This document shows positions 17,700 to 27,500 of a DNA stretch of 32,830 nucleotides, in pieces. The notes below the pieces were generated by a model, which worked only from the letters and a program-made list of their open reading frames with translations, was not told the origin of the DNA and made no database searches. The position numbers were made by a program, and so were the translations under genes. How positions within the stretch are numbered: position 1 is the first letter of the stretch; the number at the start of each line of letters is the position of its first letter. The stretch is taken from IMG/VR virus record IMGVR_UViG_3300032193_000139, positions 1 through 32,830 of that record. One strand, given 5' to 3'. This stretch comes from a virus.

Positions 17700-19664
17700 T
17701 CAGAACTCGATTACGAGTTTGATATCTTCAATCTGGTCTTCAGCACGGGTGATGAGACGACGGTTCTCAACGTAGATAACCTCACCAGAGTTGTTCTCGA
17801 TTTCAGGGGTGGCAAGACCGTTGTTGAAGGTGATACCCGATCCAGCAGGGGAAGAGTTGTCACCAACGGTTACAGCACCTGTAGCAAGAGAATACTCACC
17901 AGAGATTGCCTGACCAGCGTCAGCAATGAATGCTCTTACAACACCATCATCTTGGTGAAGAGCAGGAGTCTGCATGTACTTGAGAACACCAGATCCAGGA
18001 GTGCCAGCGGTAGGAGTTGGGGAAGAAGCGTCGAGTTTCCAGGAAACAACGGTGCCTCTAGCTTCGCCACCAGTAGGCAGAGTCTGAGTAATCAACTCGT
18101 CAACTTGATAATCAGCGGTTACGTTGTCAAGCTTGAGAGCGAATAGACCATTGAGGTTGCTGGCGGTTGTTCTGTTGGTAGTACCGTAAGCGAAAGGATC
18201 ACGGATAATACCGATACGACGGAAGTCGTTATCAACAGGGAAGTCGCCGTCGCCTTCAGCGTACTCAAGGCGAATGTTGGTCATAACACGCTTAGCGTTA
18301 AGCTCTTCTTCGAAGTTAGCACCGTGACCACCTTGAGGAGGAAGGATAACTTCAATAGCACCAGTGGCAGTAGCACCAACGGTTGCCTTGGTGATAGCAC
18401 CAGTACCTAGGGCAGAATGGTCAGCAGGAGTCTTGGCAGTTCCGTCACCATAGAGACCGTAAGGAGCACCAGTCCAACCAGCATCAGCTTGGTCGATACC
18501 AGTCTTGAGATGAACACTACCATAGGTGTATCCAGTACCACGGACGATTACATTAGCGGTTTGGATAGTACCACCAGAGATATCGATTTCAACAATACCA
18601 TCACTACCGTCACCGATGATTGGAGCATAGTAGAGACCATTAGGTAGGTTAGTACCATTCGACTCAATATAAACAACGTCAATAGCGTTGGGGTTAGCAG
18701 CTGCTAGTTGCTCAGTGGCGTGGCGAGTAGCATTACCACCAACAACATTACCACCACCATCAAGGACAGGCTTGAGGGCAATAGGCATGAAGTCAGTAGA
18801 ATAGAAGCGGATAACATCATTCGTAGGAATGGTGTACATGTACTTCCACTTATATCCTCTACCAACAACACTGCTGGTAGAAGTATCATACTCCCAGAAA
18901 ATGCCAGTGGCAGCATCATAGGAACCAGCACCAGAACCAGGGTTGGTTGTAGGCTCTAGTTGTACGGTATTGTTACCAGCACCGAGACCTTGGTCTTCGC
19001 CATTGTAGAGGCACTTGAATACTTCGTATTGACCATTGACTAGGTAGAACTTAGCATCAGCGATTGATTCTTCGCCAGTAGATGTTGGTTTGCCTGTTTG
19101 ACCAGTTGTCGTCTTGGAATAGTCTGGTTTCCACATGTCGAACACAGGGTTGTTCGATGGGTTCCAGTTGTAACGACGAATGACCTGACGGGCATAGTCA
19201 GTGGTGATCTTTTTGGCAGCGATGAGGTCATCATAGACTTCATACTTTTCTGCTTGGTTGTCGATTGGAGCGGGAGGTACATCCTCAGTAGCGTAGCGGT
19301 AAACACCAGATAGTGCTTCAGCACCAGTGTCAGCAGTTCCGTTATGACCCTTAACAAGGGAACCGACAGCAGGAGCAGCGGCAGTGTTAGGTCCGATAGC
19401 GGAGAGGAGTAGCGAATTTTCGGTTACGCCTTCGATCTGTCCGAAGAAGGTAGCGCCTTGACCAGCGGATGGTCCAGTACCACCAACGTAAACGAATTGT
19501 CCCACAACGAAGTCAGCGGTGGGTTGGTAAATCTCTAGATAGGAGTCCCAGCGTTGGGGACGACCCACGAAGAAATACATGTTAGTATTTTCTGCTTCAT
19601 CCATAGATTCTAGAAATTGGGAAGCATTGAAAATTCTAAACTTATCTGAAATGATAGCAGCCAT
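17700..19664 (-). CDS. gp8: Baseplate wedge subunit gp8, enlarged (654 aa)
   Basis: Gp8 is a baseplate wedge protein that bridges gp7, gp10 and gp6 in T4. The N-terminus (ISDKFRIFNASQFLESM, then NMYFFVGRPQRW) matches T4 gp8 (TSKFRTEKMLNFYNSI, NTIFITFGRSEPW). The middle GYKWKYMYTIP matches GYVWEYLFEIP. FPVDNDFRRIGIIRDPF matches LPGNKGFRQISIITNPL, and the C-terminus (SGEVIYVENRRLITRAEDQ) matches SGEMIYMENRPPIIMAMDQ. T4 gp8 is 334 residues; the extra length sits mainly after the GYKWKYMYTIP segment, where a GTGY repeat occurs (about residue 375), and between the IIRDPF and SGEVIYVENR segments. An SD AGAGAG (19678-19673) lies 8 nt from the ATG, with a double TATAAATA late promoter just upstream. 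G+C is visibly higher than in neighbouring genes: hand-counted lines give 47-57% against 35-37% in the gp7-like gene. Different codon selection or strong expression could explain this. Confidence 0.94.
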   Translation of the reverse strand: MAAIISDKFRIFNASQFLESMDEAENTNMYFFVGRPQRWDSYLEIYQPTADFVVGQFVYVGGTGPSAGQGATFFGQIEGVTENSLLLSAIGPNTAAAPAVGSLVKGHNGTADTGAEALSGVYRYATEDVPPAPIDNQAEKYEVYDDLIAAKKITTDYARQVIRRYNWNPSNNPVFDMWKPDYSKTTTGQTGKPTSTGEESIADAKFYLVNGQYEVFKCLYNGEDQGLGAGNNTVQLEPTTNPGSGAGSYDAATGIFWEYDTSTSSVVGRGYKWKYMYTIPTNDVIRFYSTDFMPIALKPVLDGGGNVVGGNATRHATEQLAAANPNAIDVVYIESNGTNLPNGLYYAPIIGDGSDGIVEIDISGGTIQTANVIVRGTGYTYGSVHLKTGIDQADAGWTGAPYGLYGDGTAKTPADHSALGTGAITKATVGATATGAIEVILPPQGGHGANFEEELNAKRVMTNIRLEYAEGDGDFPVDNDFRRIGIIRDPFAYGTTNRTTASNLNGLFALKLDNVTADYQVDELITQTLPTGGEARGTVVSWKLDASSPTPTAGTPGSGVLKYMQTPALHQDDGVVRAFIADAGQAISGEYSLATGAVTVGDNSSPAGSGITFNNGLATPEIENNSGEVIYVENRRLITRAEDQIEDIKLVIEF

Positions 19665-19699
19665 TGAAAAAACTCTCTATAGAACGATTTGGTCTGATT

Positions 19700-19713
19700 T
19701 ATTTATATTTATA
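19700..19713 (-). promoter_or_regulatory. Double T4-type late promoter upstream of gp8
   Basis: On the minus strand the sequence reads TATAAATATAAATA, which contains two overlapping perfect copies of TATAAATA (19713-19706 and 19707-19700). This octamer is the late-promoter -10 element recognised by the gp55 sigma factor of T4-like phages. It overlaps the stop codon of the 620-residue gene and lies 36-49 nt before the gp8 ATG, so transcription would start about 10 nt downstream and give a leader of some 25-35 nt. It is the only perfect match I noticed at a gene boundary in the window. Confidence 0.78.
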
Positions 19714-21571
19714 TGATTTGGAAGGGAATTATTTCATCATTAGCGGAGATAGCGGTTCCCGATCCACTATGGAGCGATAATCCCGTAAATCCAGTCTCTG
19801 TCTTGCCTGTATAATCATATACAGAGATTGTACCATCTCCGTGAGCAAAGAGCAACTTTCCAGAGTCTTCAAAATATACTGTAGATTGTACAGTTAATGT
19901 GTCACCAATCAACGACCCAGATGATTTTGTAACTGGGGTTTGAATTGATGGAATACCCATATTGAATCTCGTGCCATCCATAAGAACAGCAGAAAAACCT
20001 CTAATTGAAGTATCAAAATCTTCAATACGGATTTGGTCTCCGTACATTCTTTCAAAATCGAAGAAGGTGTTGCCAAAATCATTTATTCCAGTATCAATGA
20101 ACATCACATTTTCGAACCCTTCTAAAGTGACCCCAGCATTTCCTAACTGATAATTCTCCAGACCGTCTGGGGAATACACTGGTAGGTTTCTCACAGTGTA
20201 CGGACCATCCCTAAGAATTACTTCCGTAAAATCTTCATCTAGTTCAAATACTGTTCCACCTCTTTCGATAATATATTGAGTCAGAACAAAACGCTCAATT
20301 TGATAGTCTACTGTACCTCTGTTGTAGGGGAATGTTGTCGAAGATCCTCCACCACCTGTAGTTTCTTCACTTCCGTCAGAAAGTGCTTTCATCAATAAGA
20401 CTGTGGAGAATGTGTCAAGATCATTGACAACATTCATAATATCAGGTAGTACGTGCTTAATCTTAGGAGCAACGTTTATCTGATATTCATAATCAACTTG
20501 TGACTTCTCACGGAATGCCTCTGGCATAGAAACAAAGCTGTAAGATTCTGCCTTGACTTCATTAAATTTGGCACCAACAGTAATATCTGTGGATGAAGAA
20601 ACTACCGTACAATCTTTAGTGTCTAAGAAATCGATCGTAGATAGAACATCAATCGGCAATGTTGTGTTTTGCTCAATTTGACCGCGAGAATCGAATTCTA
20701 ATGTCGATATAGCATTGCTTACAATTTGCTGACCACTTTCATATCTGGATACAGTATCAATTGTTAGGTTATGCCCGACCGAAATCTTAATAAGTGTTTG
20801 TTCTGCTCCAGCATCAGACACCACTGGCGGTCTAACAATAGAACGAAAATCTTCGAAATAAGCATCACCAGTTTCTATAGCAGCAAAGCTATAATATGGT
20901 GTAGTAGTGCCATTAATAACTTTGAACTGCCTAGCAGGATCTTCTTTTATTAGAATTTGAAGTTGTCTTCTAATAATACGTTCTGCTCCATCAATACCAC
21001 CTTTCTTCTTTTTAATTACGAAGGAAGTAGTTTGATCATGGAAAGCATCGCCAGTTTCTATAGCAGCAGAAGCATGTCGGGGTATAGTAACCTGAGCAAT
21101 GACAGTGTTGGGATACATCTTAAGATGTAGTTTCTGTTCATTTCTGAATACTACATCTGTTCCAGCTACGGTAACTACCTCTTGTATATTAAGATCTTCT
21201 TTTAAGATAGAACGGTATATTTGTGCTGGTTCGAATGCTACAAATGGATATAGAGGACTGAAAGCATCAGCAACAGACTGAATCTGATCTCTTTCCGTAA
21301 TTGCTAAGTCTAAATTAGGAACCCACGAAGAAGTAATTACTACGGGCGATATATTCCCATGGACATTTATTGGAAGCGAAGATCCTCCAGGTTCTATTGC
21401 TTCTAAAAAATGGTCAGTTACTTCAAATACTGGTGTAGAGGGGTAGAATTTCTCGTAATGATAAACAGCATCTTTATCAACGCCGTGCATCTCCATTCCA
21501 GACTTGGAGTCTGTATCTCCCCTAATTAAACTTACGACAGATTCAGATCTATAGTGACGGTATGATGCCAT
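19709..21571 (-). CDS. Virion structural protein between gp7 and gp8, 620 aa
   Basis: Probably a baseplate-associated virion protein; T4 has no gene at this position between 7 and 8. The start ATG at 21571 overlaps the stop of the preceding gene as TAATG, with a weak SD TAGAG (21583-21579), so translational coupling is likely. There is no signal peptide or membrane segment. An eight-residue motif AAIETGDA occurs twice, 61 residues apart (about residues 167 and 228), and is matched by a 25-bp DNA repeat. A poly-Gly linker (GGGGSS) lies near residue 410. The last 60 residues (LTVQSTVYFEDSGKLLFAHGDG...) resemble the G.L.I..E...Y module found four times in the upstream gp7-like protein. The segment NVAPKIKHVLPDI resembles AVAPKVNQIISEI near the C-terminus of that protein, which hints that the two share ancestry. 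The function is not known to me; the stop codon overlaps the late promoter of gp8. Confidence 0.8.
   Translation of the reverse strand: MASYRHYRSESVVSLIRGDTDSKSGMEMHGVDKDAVYHYEKFYPSTPVFEVTDHFLEAIEPGGSSLPINVHGNISPVVITSSWVPNLDLAITERDQIQSVADAFSPLYPFVAFEPAQIYRSILKEDLNIQEVVTVAGTDVVFRNEQKLHLKMYPNTVIAQVTIPRHASAAIETGDAFHDQTTSFVIKKKKGGIDGAERIIRRQLQILIKEDPARQFKVINGTTTPYYSFAAIETGDAYFEDFRSIVRPPVVSDAGAEQTLIKISVGHNLTIDTVSRYESGQQIVSNAISTLEFDSRGQIEQNTTLPIDVLSTIDFLDTKDCTVVSSSTDITVGAKFNEVKAESYSFVSMPEAFREKSQVDYEYQINVAPKIKHVLPDIMNVVNDLDTFSTVLLMKALSDGSEETTGGGGSSTTFPYNRGTVDYQIERFVLTQYIIERGGTVFELDEDFTEVILRDGPYTVRNLPVYSPDGLENYQLGNAGVTLEGFENVMFIDTGINDFGNTFFDFERMYGDQIRIEDFDTSIRGFSAVLMDGTRFNMGIPSIQTPVTKSSGSLIGDTLTVQSTVYFEDSGKLLFAHGDGTISVYDYTGKTETGFTGLSLHSGSGTAISANDEIIPFQII
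20861..21068 (-). repeat. 25-bp direct repeat pair in the 620-aa gene
   Basis: The 25-bp sequences at 20861-20885 and 21044-21068 differ at one position and lie 183 bp (61 codons) apart, in frame. They encode AAIETGDA twice. The intervening sequence shows no clear further similarity, so this is either a conserved functional motif or the remnant of a duplicated 61-residue unit. Confidence 0.7.
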
Positions 21572-24500
21572 TAGTAAACTCTACGTGTAATTGACTGAGA
21601 ATTGGTAATTTGCCTGTTCATGTTTGGCGACAACTTGGAAGAAGACGCTATCTTAATATCTATGGAAGCAGTAGTGACAGTTTGGACGTGCTTAACATCA
21701 TGACTATCATCAACTGGTCCTTCAACACGGAGGATAGCGGGTTGCTTATAATATACTGGGCGACCAATGATCTTAGAAGTAGCAAACTTCATCTCATGGT
21801 CAGGAACATCAAGTGTTGCCTGAAGAATAGTTAAGAAACGATCTCCAGCATTAACACTAATTTGATCGACTTGAGTAACTTCAATATACTCTTCATTCTC
21901 AAGAATAGCTATAGAAGGTATAGACTTGATTTCAAGTCCGCTTACATCCAACTCAACAGTGGAGTGAGAAACCATGTTGAAGGCTTCCACAACAACTGTA
22001 GAATCCCTGATGTTCTCTGGTTTAGCATCTACTAGCTTAGTATTGAGAATGAGAACATCAGATGTTGAATGACGTGGATCTAATGTAGACTTGATATTCT
22101 CAACGATCTGACTATGAGTAATAGAAGCAGATCTGACTAGTTGCTGTTGAGTAAATGCCTTTGTTTCCTGATGACTTAGAGTGAGTATATTAGTGGATAG
22201 AGATGCCGAAGGAATAGCAACAGGAATCTCGGAAATAATCTGATTTACCTTAGGAGCAACGGCAAGTTGTACCTCTTCCCTAATTTGTTTTTCTACATCA
22301 GGACGTACCCTAGCATTTTCATTAGAGTAAATTGGGTATACCTTATATTGAGTAGCACTAGCTGTACTTACATCAGTTTGTGTGAAGTGGAAGGAAGTAA
22401 CAACTTCTGCCTGAGGAACGGCAATTACTGTAATATGAGAATCTGGTTGTAGGGTGGTGCCGATACTCTCTTCTGATGTATTTTGAGTCTGGAACCATAA
22501 CTCATAGTGATCATACTCATATGGGAACTGAGGTTGGATGCCCTCTTCATTGCCAGTCTGTACTTGTACAACGGAATGACTTTCAATTGTAGTTTCAAAT
22601 GCCTGGATATCATCAACGAAAGATTCAATTACTGTTAGACCAGCACTGATAGCAGTGATGTACTCTTGTTCATGAACTACTAGATCACCAGCGTTGTGAG
22701 ACTGGATTGGAGATCCTTGATAACCTCTAATTACATTTAAGAAACGATCAGGCAACTTCTTCTGGTAGAAGAAGAGCTCTCCATTAATACGTAATCTGTC
22801 GGCAGTATCAGGGAATCCAGATGTGTTACCGACAAGTAAAATTGTATCATCGAGATCAACAGGAGCATCGAGGAATGTTCCAAGACCACTGGTTCTATTA
22901 ACATCATACTTATTGATGATGTCTTTGAAGTCAATGTGGATATGAGAAGTAATTTCTCTATGAACCTTTTCGTCAATTTGAGATTGCTTAGCAAAATTAA
23001 TCTCTGTAACGTGAGAAGTAAGTCCACCATTGAATAGAGTGATCTGCTTATCAATAGTAGTGCTGAAGGACTCGATATTAATATCAGGATTGCCAATAAT
23101 CTTAAGATCATCCTCACTAGTCTGAATCATTTCAAGCTCAATAGGCTTCTGATTCTTGTCAGGATCGGGCATAACATGCTCGATGATCTTTCTCTTATCT
23201 GGTGTATTTGGATCAGCAGTACCAGTAAAGCTACCGAAAGAAGCAATAGAGAAGAACTTACTTTGAGCACCAGCACCAGTAATAATAATTTCGGTGACAA
23301 TATTTGGTTGCTCGATTCTTACGTTGAGTTTTGGTTGAGCTCTTAGGTAAGTAAAACTATCAATCTTACGAGAATTCTCTTTAATTCTCTTATACCTTCT
23401 AGCAACAACAACTCTAGGAGGTTGAGTGTATCCACTACCTTGTTTGGTCAATACAACATCAAGGATTTGACCACCATAGGCAATTACTTCTGCTTCAGCT
23501 CCACCACCATTTCCATCTACTGGAATAAAGTGAATAACTGGAGTTTCATAGTAACCATATGCTGTGGGTTGTAGGAGAGGACCACCATTTAGATAGATTA
23601 GAAGGTCTCTTTGGTTCCACTCAAGAGCAGCAACATTCAAAGATGTTACTTGTCCAAACTGGTCAACAGCAGCGGTCATACTAAGACCAACGCCTTCTGT
23701 ATAACCATTGTAATCAGTTACGTCAATTTGAGAATATAGATTATTCTGTACAAGGTCGCCGTCATTGAAAGACTTGACCTTAGCTTCCATCGTGGTTCCA
23801 GTGATTGTTCTGAAATCACGTTCGCCGTCAATTAGAATTCTATCTCCTTCAATTAAGTTTCCGATCAAAGAATTTCTGTTGTTCCAGACATCCTCTGCTT
23901 GCTTGTATCCATAGAATTGTGGAGCAGTTCTCTTTTGAACAATTCTTTCACCATTATCATCAGTTTTGTAATTATATGCTATGGAGTACGTTCCATTTAT
24001 TGGGAACTGATATGATGGTAGATACTCGTAAGCAAATGTTACTTGGAAGTATAATGGTAGATCTGGATCAATAACTACGTTTCTTTCATTAGTTAATGTC
24101 AGAACAACTGTATCAGGACCACCACCTAACTCAGCTTCCAGTAAGTTGCCCATGGGTTTTCCATCTTGAGCAACGTGCCACTTTGCTCCAGCAAGACGAG
24201 TCATCGTCTCGTAAACAGCAGCAAACTCAGCATTAATTCCAGTACCAGTTAAAGTTACCTCAATAAGGTTTAGGAACTGGGCAATTTCATAATCATAGAA
24301 AGTTAGAGTTCTTGGAACATCACGACCATAAACAAGAATTACATTTACATCTTGAGTAACTCTCCTTCCTGTCTCATCAATATAGAAAGATAGTGGTTCA
24401 GTAAACTCAATGTTTGGTCCAACAATCTGATAAGACTCGATGTCTCTTTGTAATACACCGTCGATGAAAACCAAGGCATAGGAAGGATCATCAACCTTTC

Positions 24501-27500
24501 TTACATCTCTAGTAATTTCATCTAAAAGAAGATATGGACCAGCTCCTCTGTATTCATAAATCTCCGTGTCAATAGTTAGTCTCTCATAACTACCAACAGT
24601 GATGATCGAACAGAACTCATAATTTTTAAGAATTTCTGGAATTCTTTCCTCATCATACAAATCATCGTTGTCGATGGGTGGTTTGGAGAATACAATTACA
24701 TCTGTTACATTCTCATCTTCACTACGTCTAATGTAATAAGCATTCGAGAATGGTTCTCTAGCATTCTGTCTAGCTTTTTGTACTACACCATTTAATGTGA
24801 CAATAAAGTTTTCATATTCGTCAGACTTTACAATCGTGCCATCTTCCCAGTACAAGTCAAATTCAAATTTGACTCCATCGAATTCTGGAGAAATATCTCT
24901 TACTTTCTTAGCGTATCTAGCAGATAGATCGTTATTCTTAAATTTAATAGATCTGCCATAGAACTTGACAGGATCAACATCTTGACCCTCTACAAGACGA
25001 TAACCAAGAGGAGGCTTGGCAAATTCAATTTGAGTTCCACTGACAGTGTAAGAAACTCCTGGTTCTTGCCAAACACCATCCAGAGTTACAAATAACTCTT
25101 CTTCTTTTCTTAAATTAACAGGAACTTGCCTTACTCTATCAATTAAAGTAAAAGTAGTTGTTCCTGTCAATTGACCAGTTACTGGATCGAATCTACCATC
25201 AAATGCTGGAGACAATTCAATATAATTCGATTGAGTTTCTGATGTATCAAAAGTATCAACAGATACAGATCCTCTACCTTCTTCTACAATCAAGGTTTGT
25301 AATTTCTGTTGGGAAACTACAACTCTCTGTCTTGGAGCACCTTCGAATTCTTCAGGAAGTAGAGAACGAATCCCCTGTACCTTCGCTTCAATTACAGTAT
25401 TGTGAGATGATACTAATTTCTGCTGTGGAATTGCTGGCAATGCTGTGGCATCAATAACCATCTCGCCAAACATCTTGAATCCAGCTGGGTGGACCGTCTG
25501 TTTGATTAAATCTCTCCAGATGTCAATAGAAGACTTGGATTTGATTATGTAAGAATAATCTTGGTAGAAGAAACTGTCAGTGAGTTTCTGTGTAGATTCA
25601 CTGAGTTTTCCTCTATCGGAGTTGAAGAATCCGAAATTGTCGATATAAGGTCTATAATCGACATCATACTCTGTAGTTATTTGAGCAACTAAAACGGCAC
25701 TACGTCTTCCATCTCTGGATAAGATTTGCTGACCTTCTTTAAATACTCCTTTGATGCCAGTAACTTTTAGCAAGTTACTTCCTTCTCTGTAAGAGGCAAC
25801 AGTCGCTGTTACAGTTTGTACTGTGGAATAATTAAATTGCTTCAGGTCTGAAATGGGTTGTACAACTACCTCACCCGAATAGAAAGGTCCATCAATTTCT
25901 TTCAGTAAGAAAGATGTTGCTGATTTATAACTAGGAATTTGTGATGTATCACCATGATAACCACTTCCTGGAGATTGAATAGAAACCCCTTTAGGTAATC
26001 CGATGTTATTGGATCCAAAGTATACCTTCAAATCAGACTCGACAATTCTTACTGATGGGGGAGAAGTATAATTACCACCATCTATTACATTAAGACCATC
26101 AATAACGCCAAACTTCGAAAGAACTTCAATGACAGCACCAGATCCTTCTCCGTCAACAACGGCAATTGGTTTGGAATAATTCGAACCACCATTTACTACG
26201 GTAGCTCCTAAAATATTGCCTCCAGATGAATTGTAATCCAGTACAACATCTGCTCTGTTAGCAACATCTACTTCGACACCACGAACAATTGGCAATGAAG
26301 TATAATTTACACCAGAGTTGATAAGAGATAGAGAAACAATATTGCCAACGGCTTTAGAAGCTGGGGTTATGTAAGAAATAGATCCAGTTCCATCATAAGC
26401 AGGAATTTGGTCAAGATTATATACAAATCTTGTGTCGGTGATGTAAATAACATCCTTTACACCAGTCAAAGGATCATCAACAATTCTTAAGTAAGATCCA
26501 CTAGTATCTACATCTTCAGCTCTAATAAAATAGAAGTAATTTTGGAAGTTGACTGGTACTTGCTCTTGATAATCATTACCAGCAATAGCAGGTCCAAATC
26601 CTAGTTTAATGCTTACAAAAGACCCAGCATTTCCTGGAGCAATTCCACTAGTTGTTTTTTCTTCTGTGAATACATTGTAGTTAGCACTAGATGAAAAATC
26701 TAGGTATGTTCCAACCATAGAGATGTGTGAGATATCAAAAGTGTATCGGTAATACTTTTGGATATCGATGATTGGGTTAATATCAAAACTTGTATTGTCT
26801 GTGGAAAACTCTAGTCTATTACCAGCATCTGTTACGGTCCTGAAAGTAACTTGCTTGCCAGGAACACTAGAGTCGAAGAAACTACTGCTATTAGATAGTT
26901 TTTGTGGAGTTGGAGCCGAATAATCAAATCCTACAAAAATTTCTCCAGTTTCTGTGGAATATTCTAATAATGTTGGTTTACCAATACCGTCTCCAAATGG
27001 TTTGAATCCATCATCAAATCTATAGAAACCATCTTTTAGAGTTACTTCAGTTGTATTGTAATGATTTGCCTCAACTGTGCCTTGAGCAGCTCTAGTAACA
27101 GTAACTGCTTTGTCCGTGACATTAACACTAGAAACCTGTACTACTTCTTCTTCGATCTGTAAATAATCATCTTGAGATATATTAGTTACGTTTGATAAGT
27201 ACAGAACACTGTTTCCTTTAGCAAAACCAACCCAATCAACTCTAAGAGTAAATCTCTGTGGACTTGTAGCTTCTGGTGTCCTTAAGAGAGATGTATCCAA
27301 AACAGTGAGAATATCTCCCGTTCTGTATCCATATCCTTTTGTAGTTACGATTGCTTCAGTTACTCCAGCATTTGAAAAATTGAAAGGAGAAGATACGACA
27401 AGGGTTGCTCTAGCATTATATGGAGCACCAACATAACCTAGGTTATTTCTAACTAGAGTTTGATCTTGGAAAATTAGTTCTACATCTTCATAAGTTCCAA

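Noticed and set aside
22737-23117. 126-codon open frame on the minus strand in another frame
   Set aside because: Composition is Leu/Ser/Ile-rich as expected for a shifted frame, and the gp7-like frame is intact across it.
25158-25457. 99-codon open frame on the plus strand
   Set aside because: It lies inside the gp7-like gene, has no SD or recognisable motif, and looks like a shadow of the real frame.
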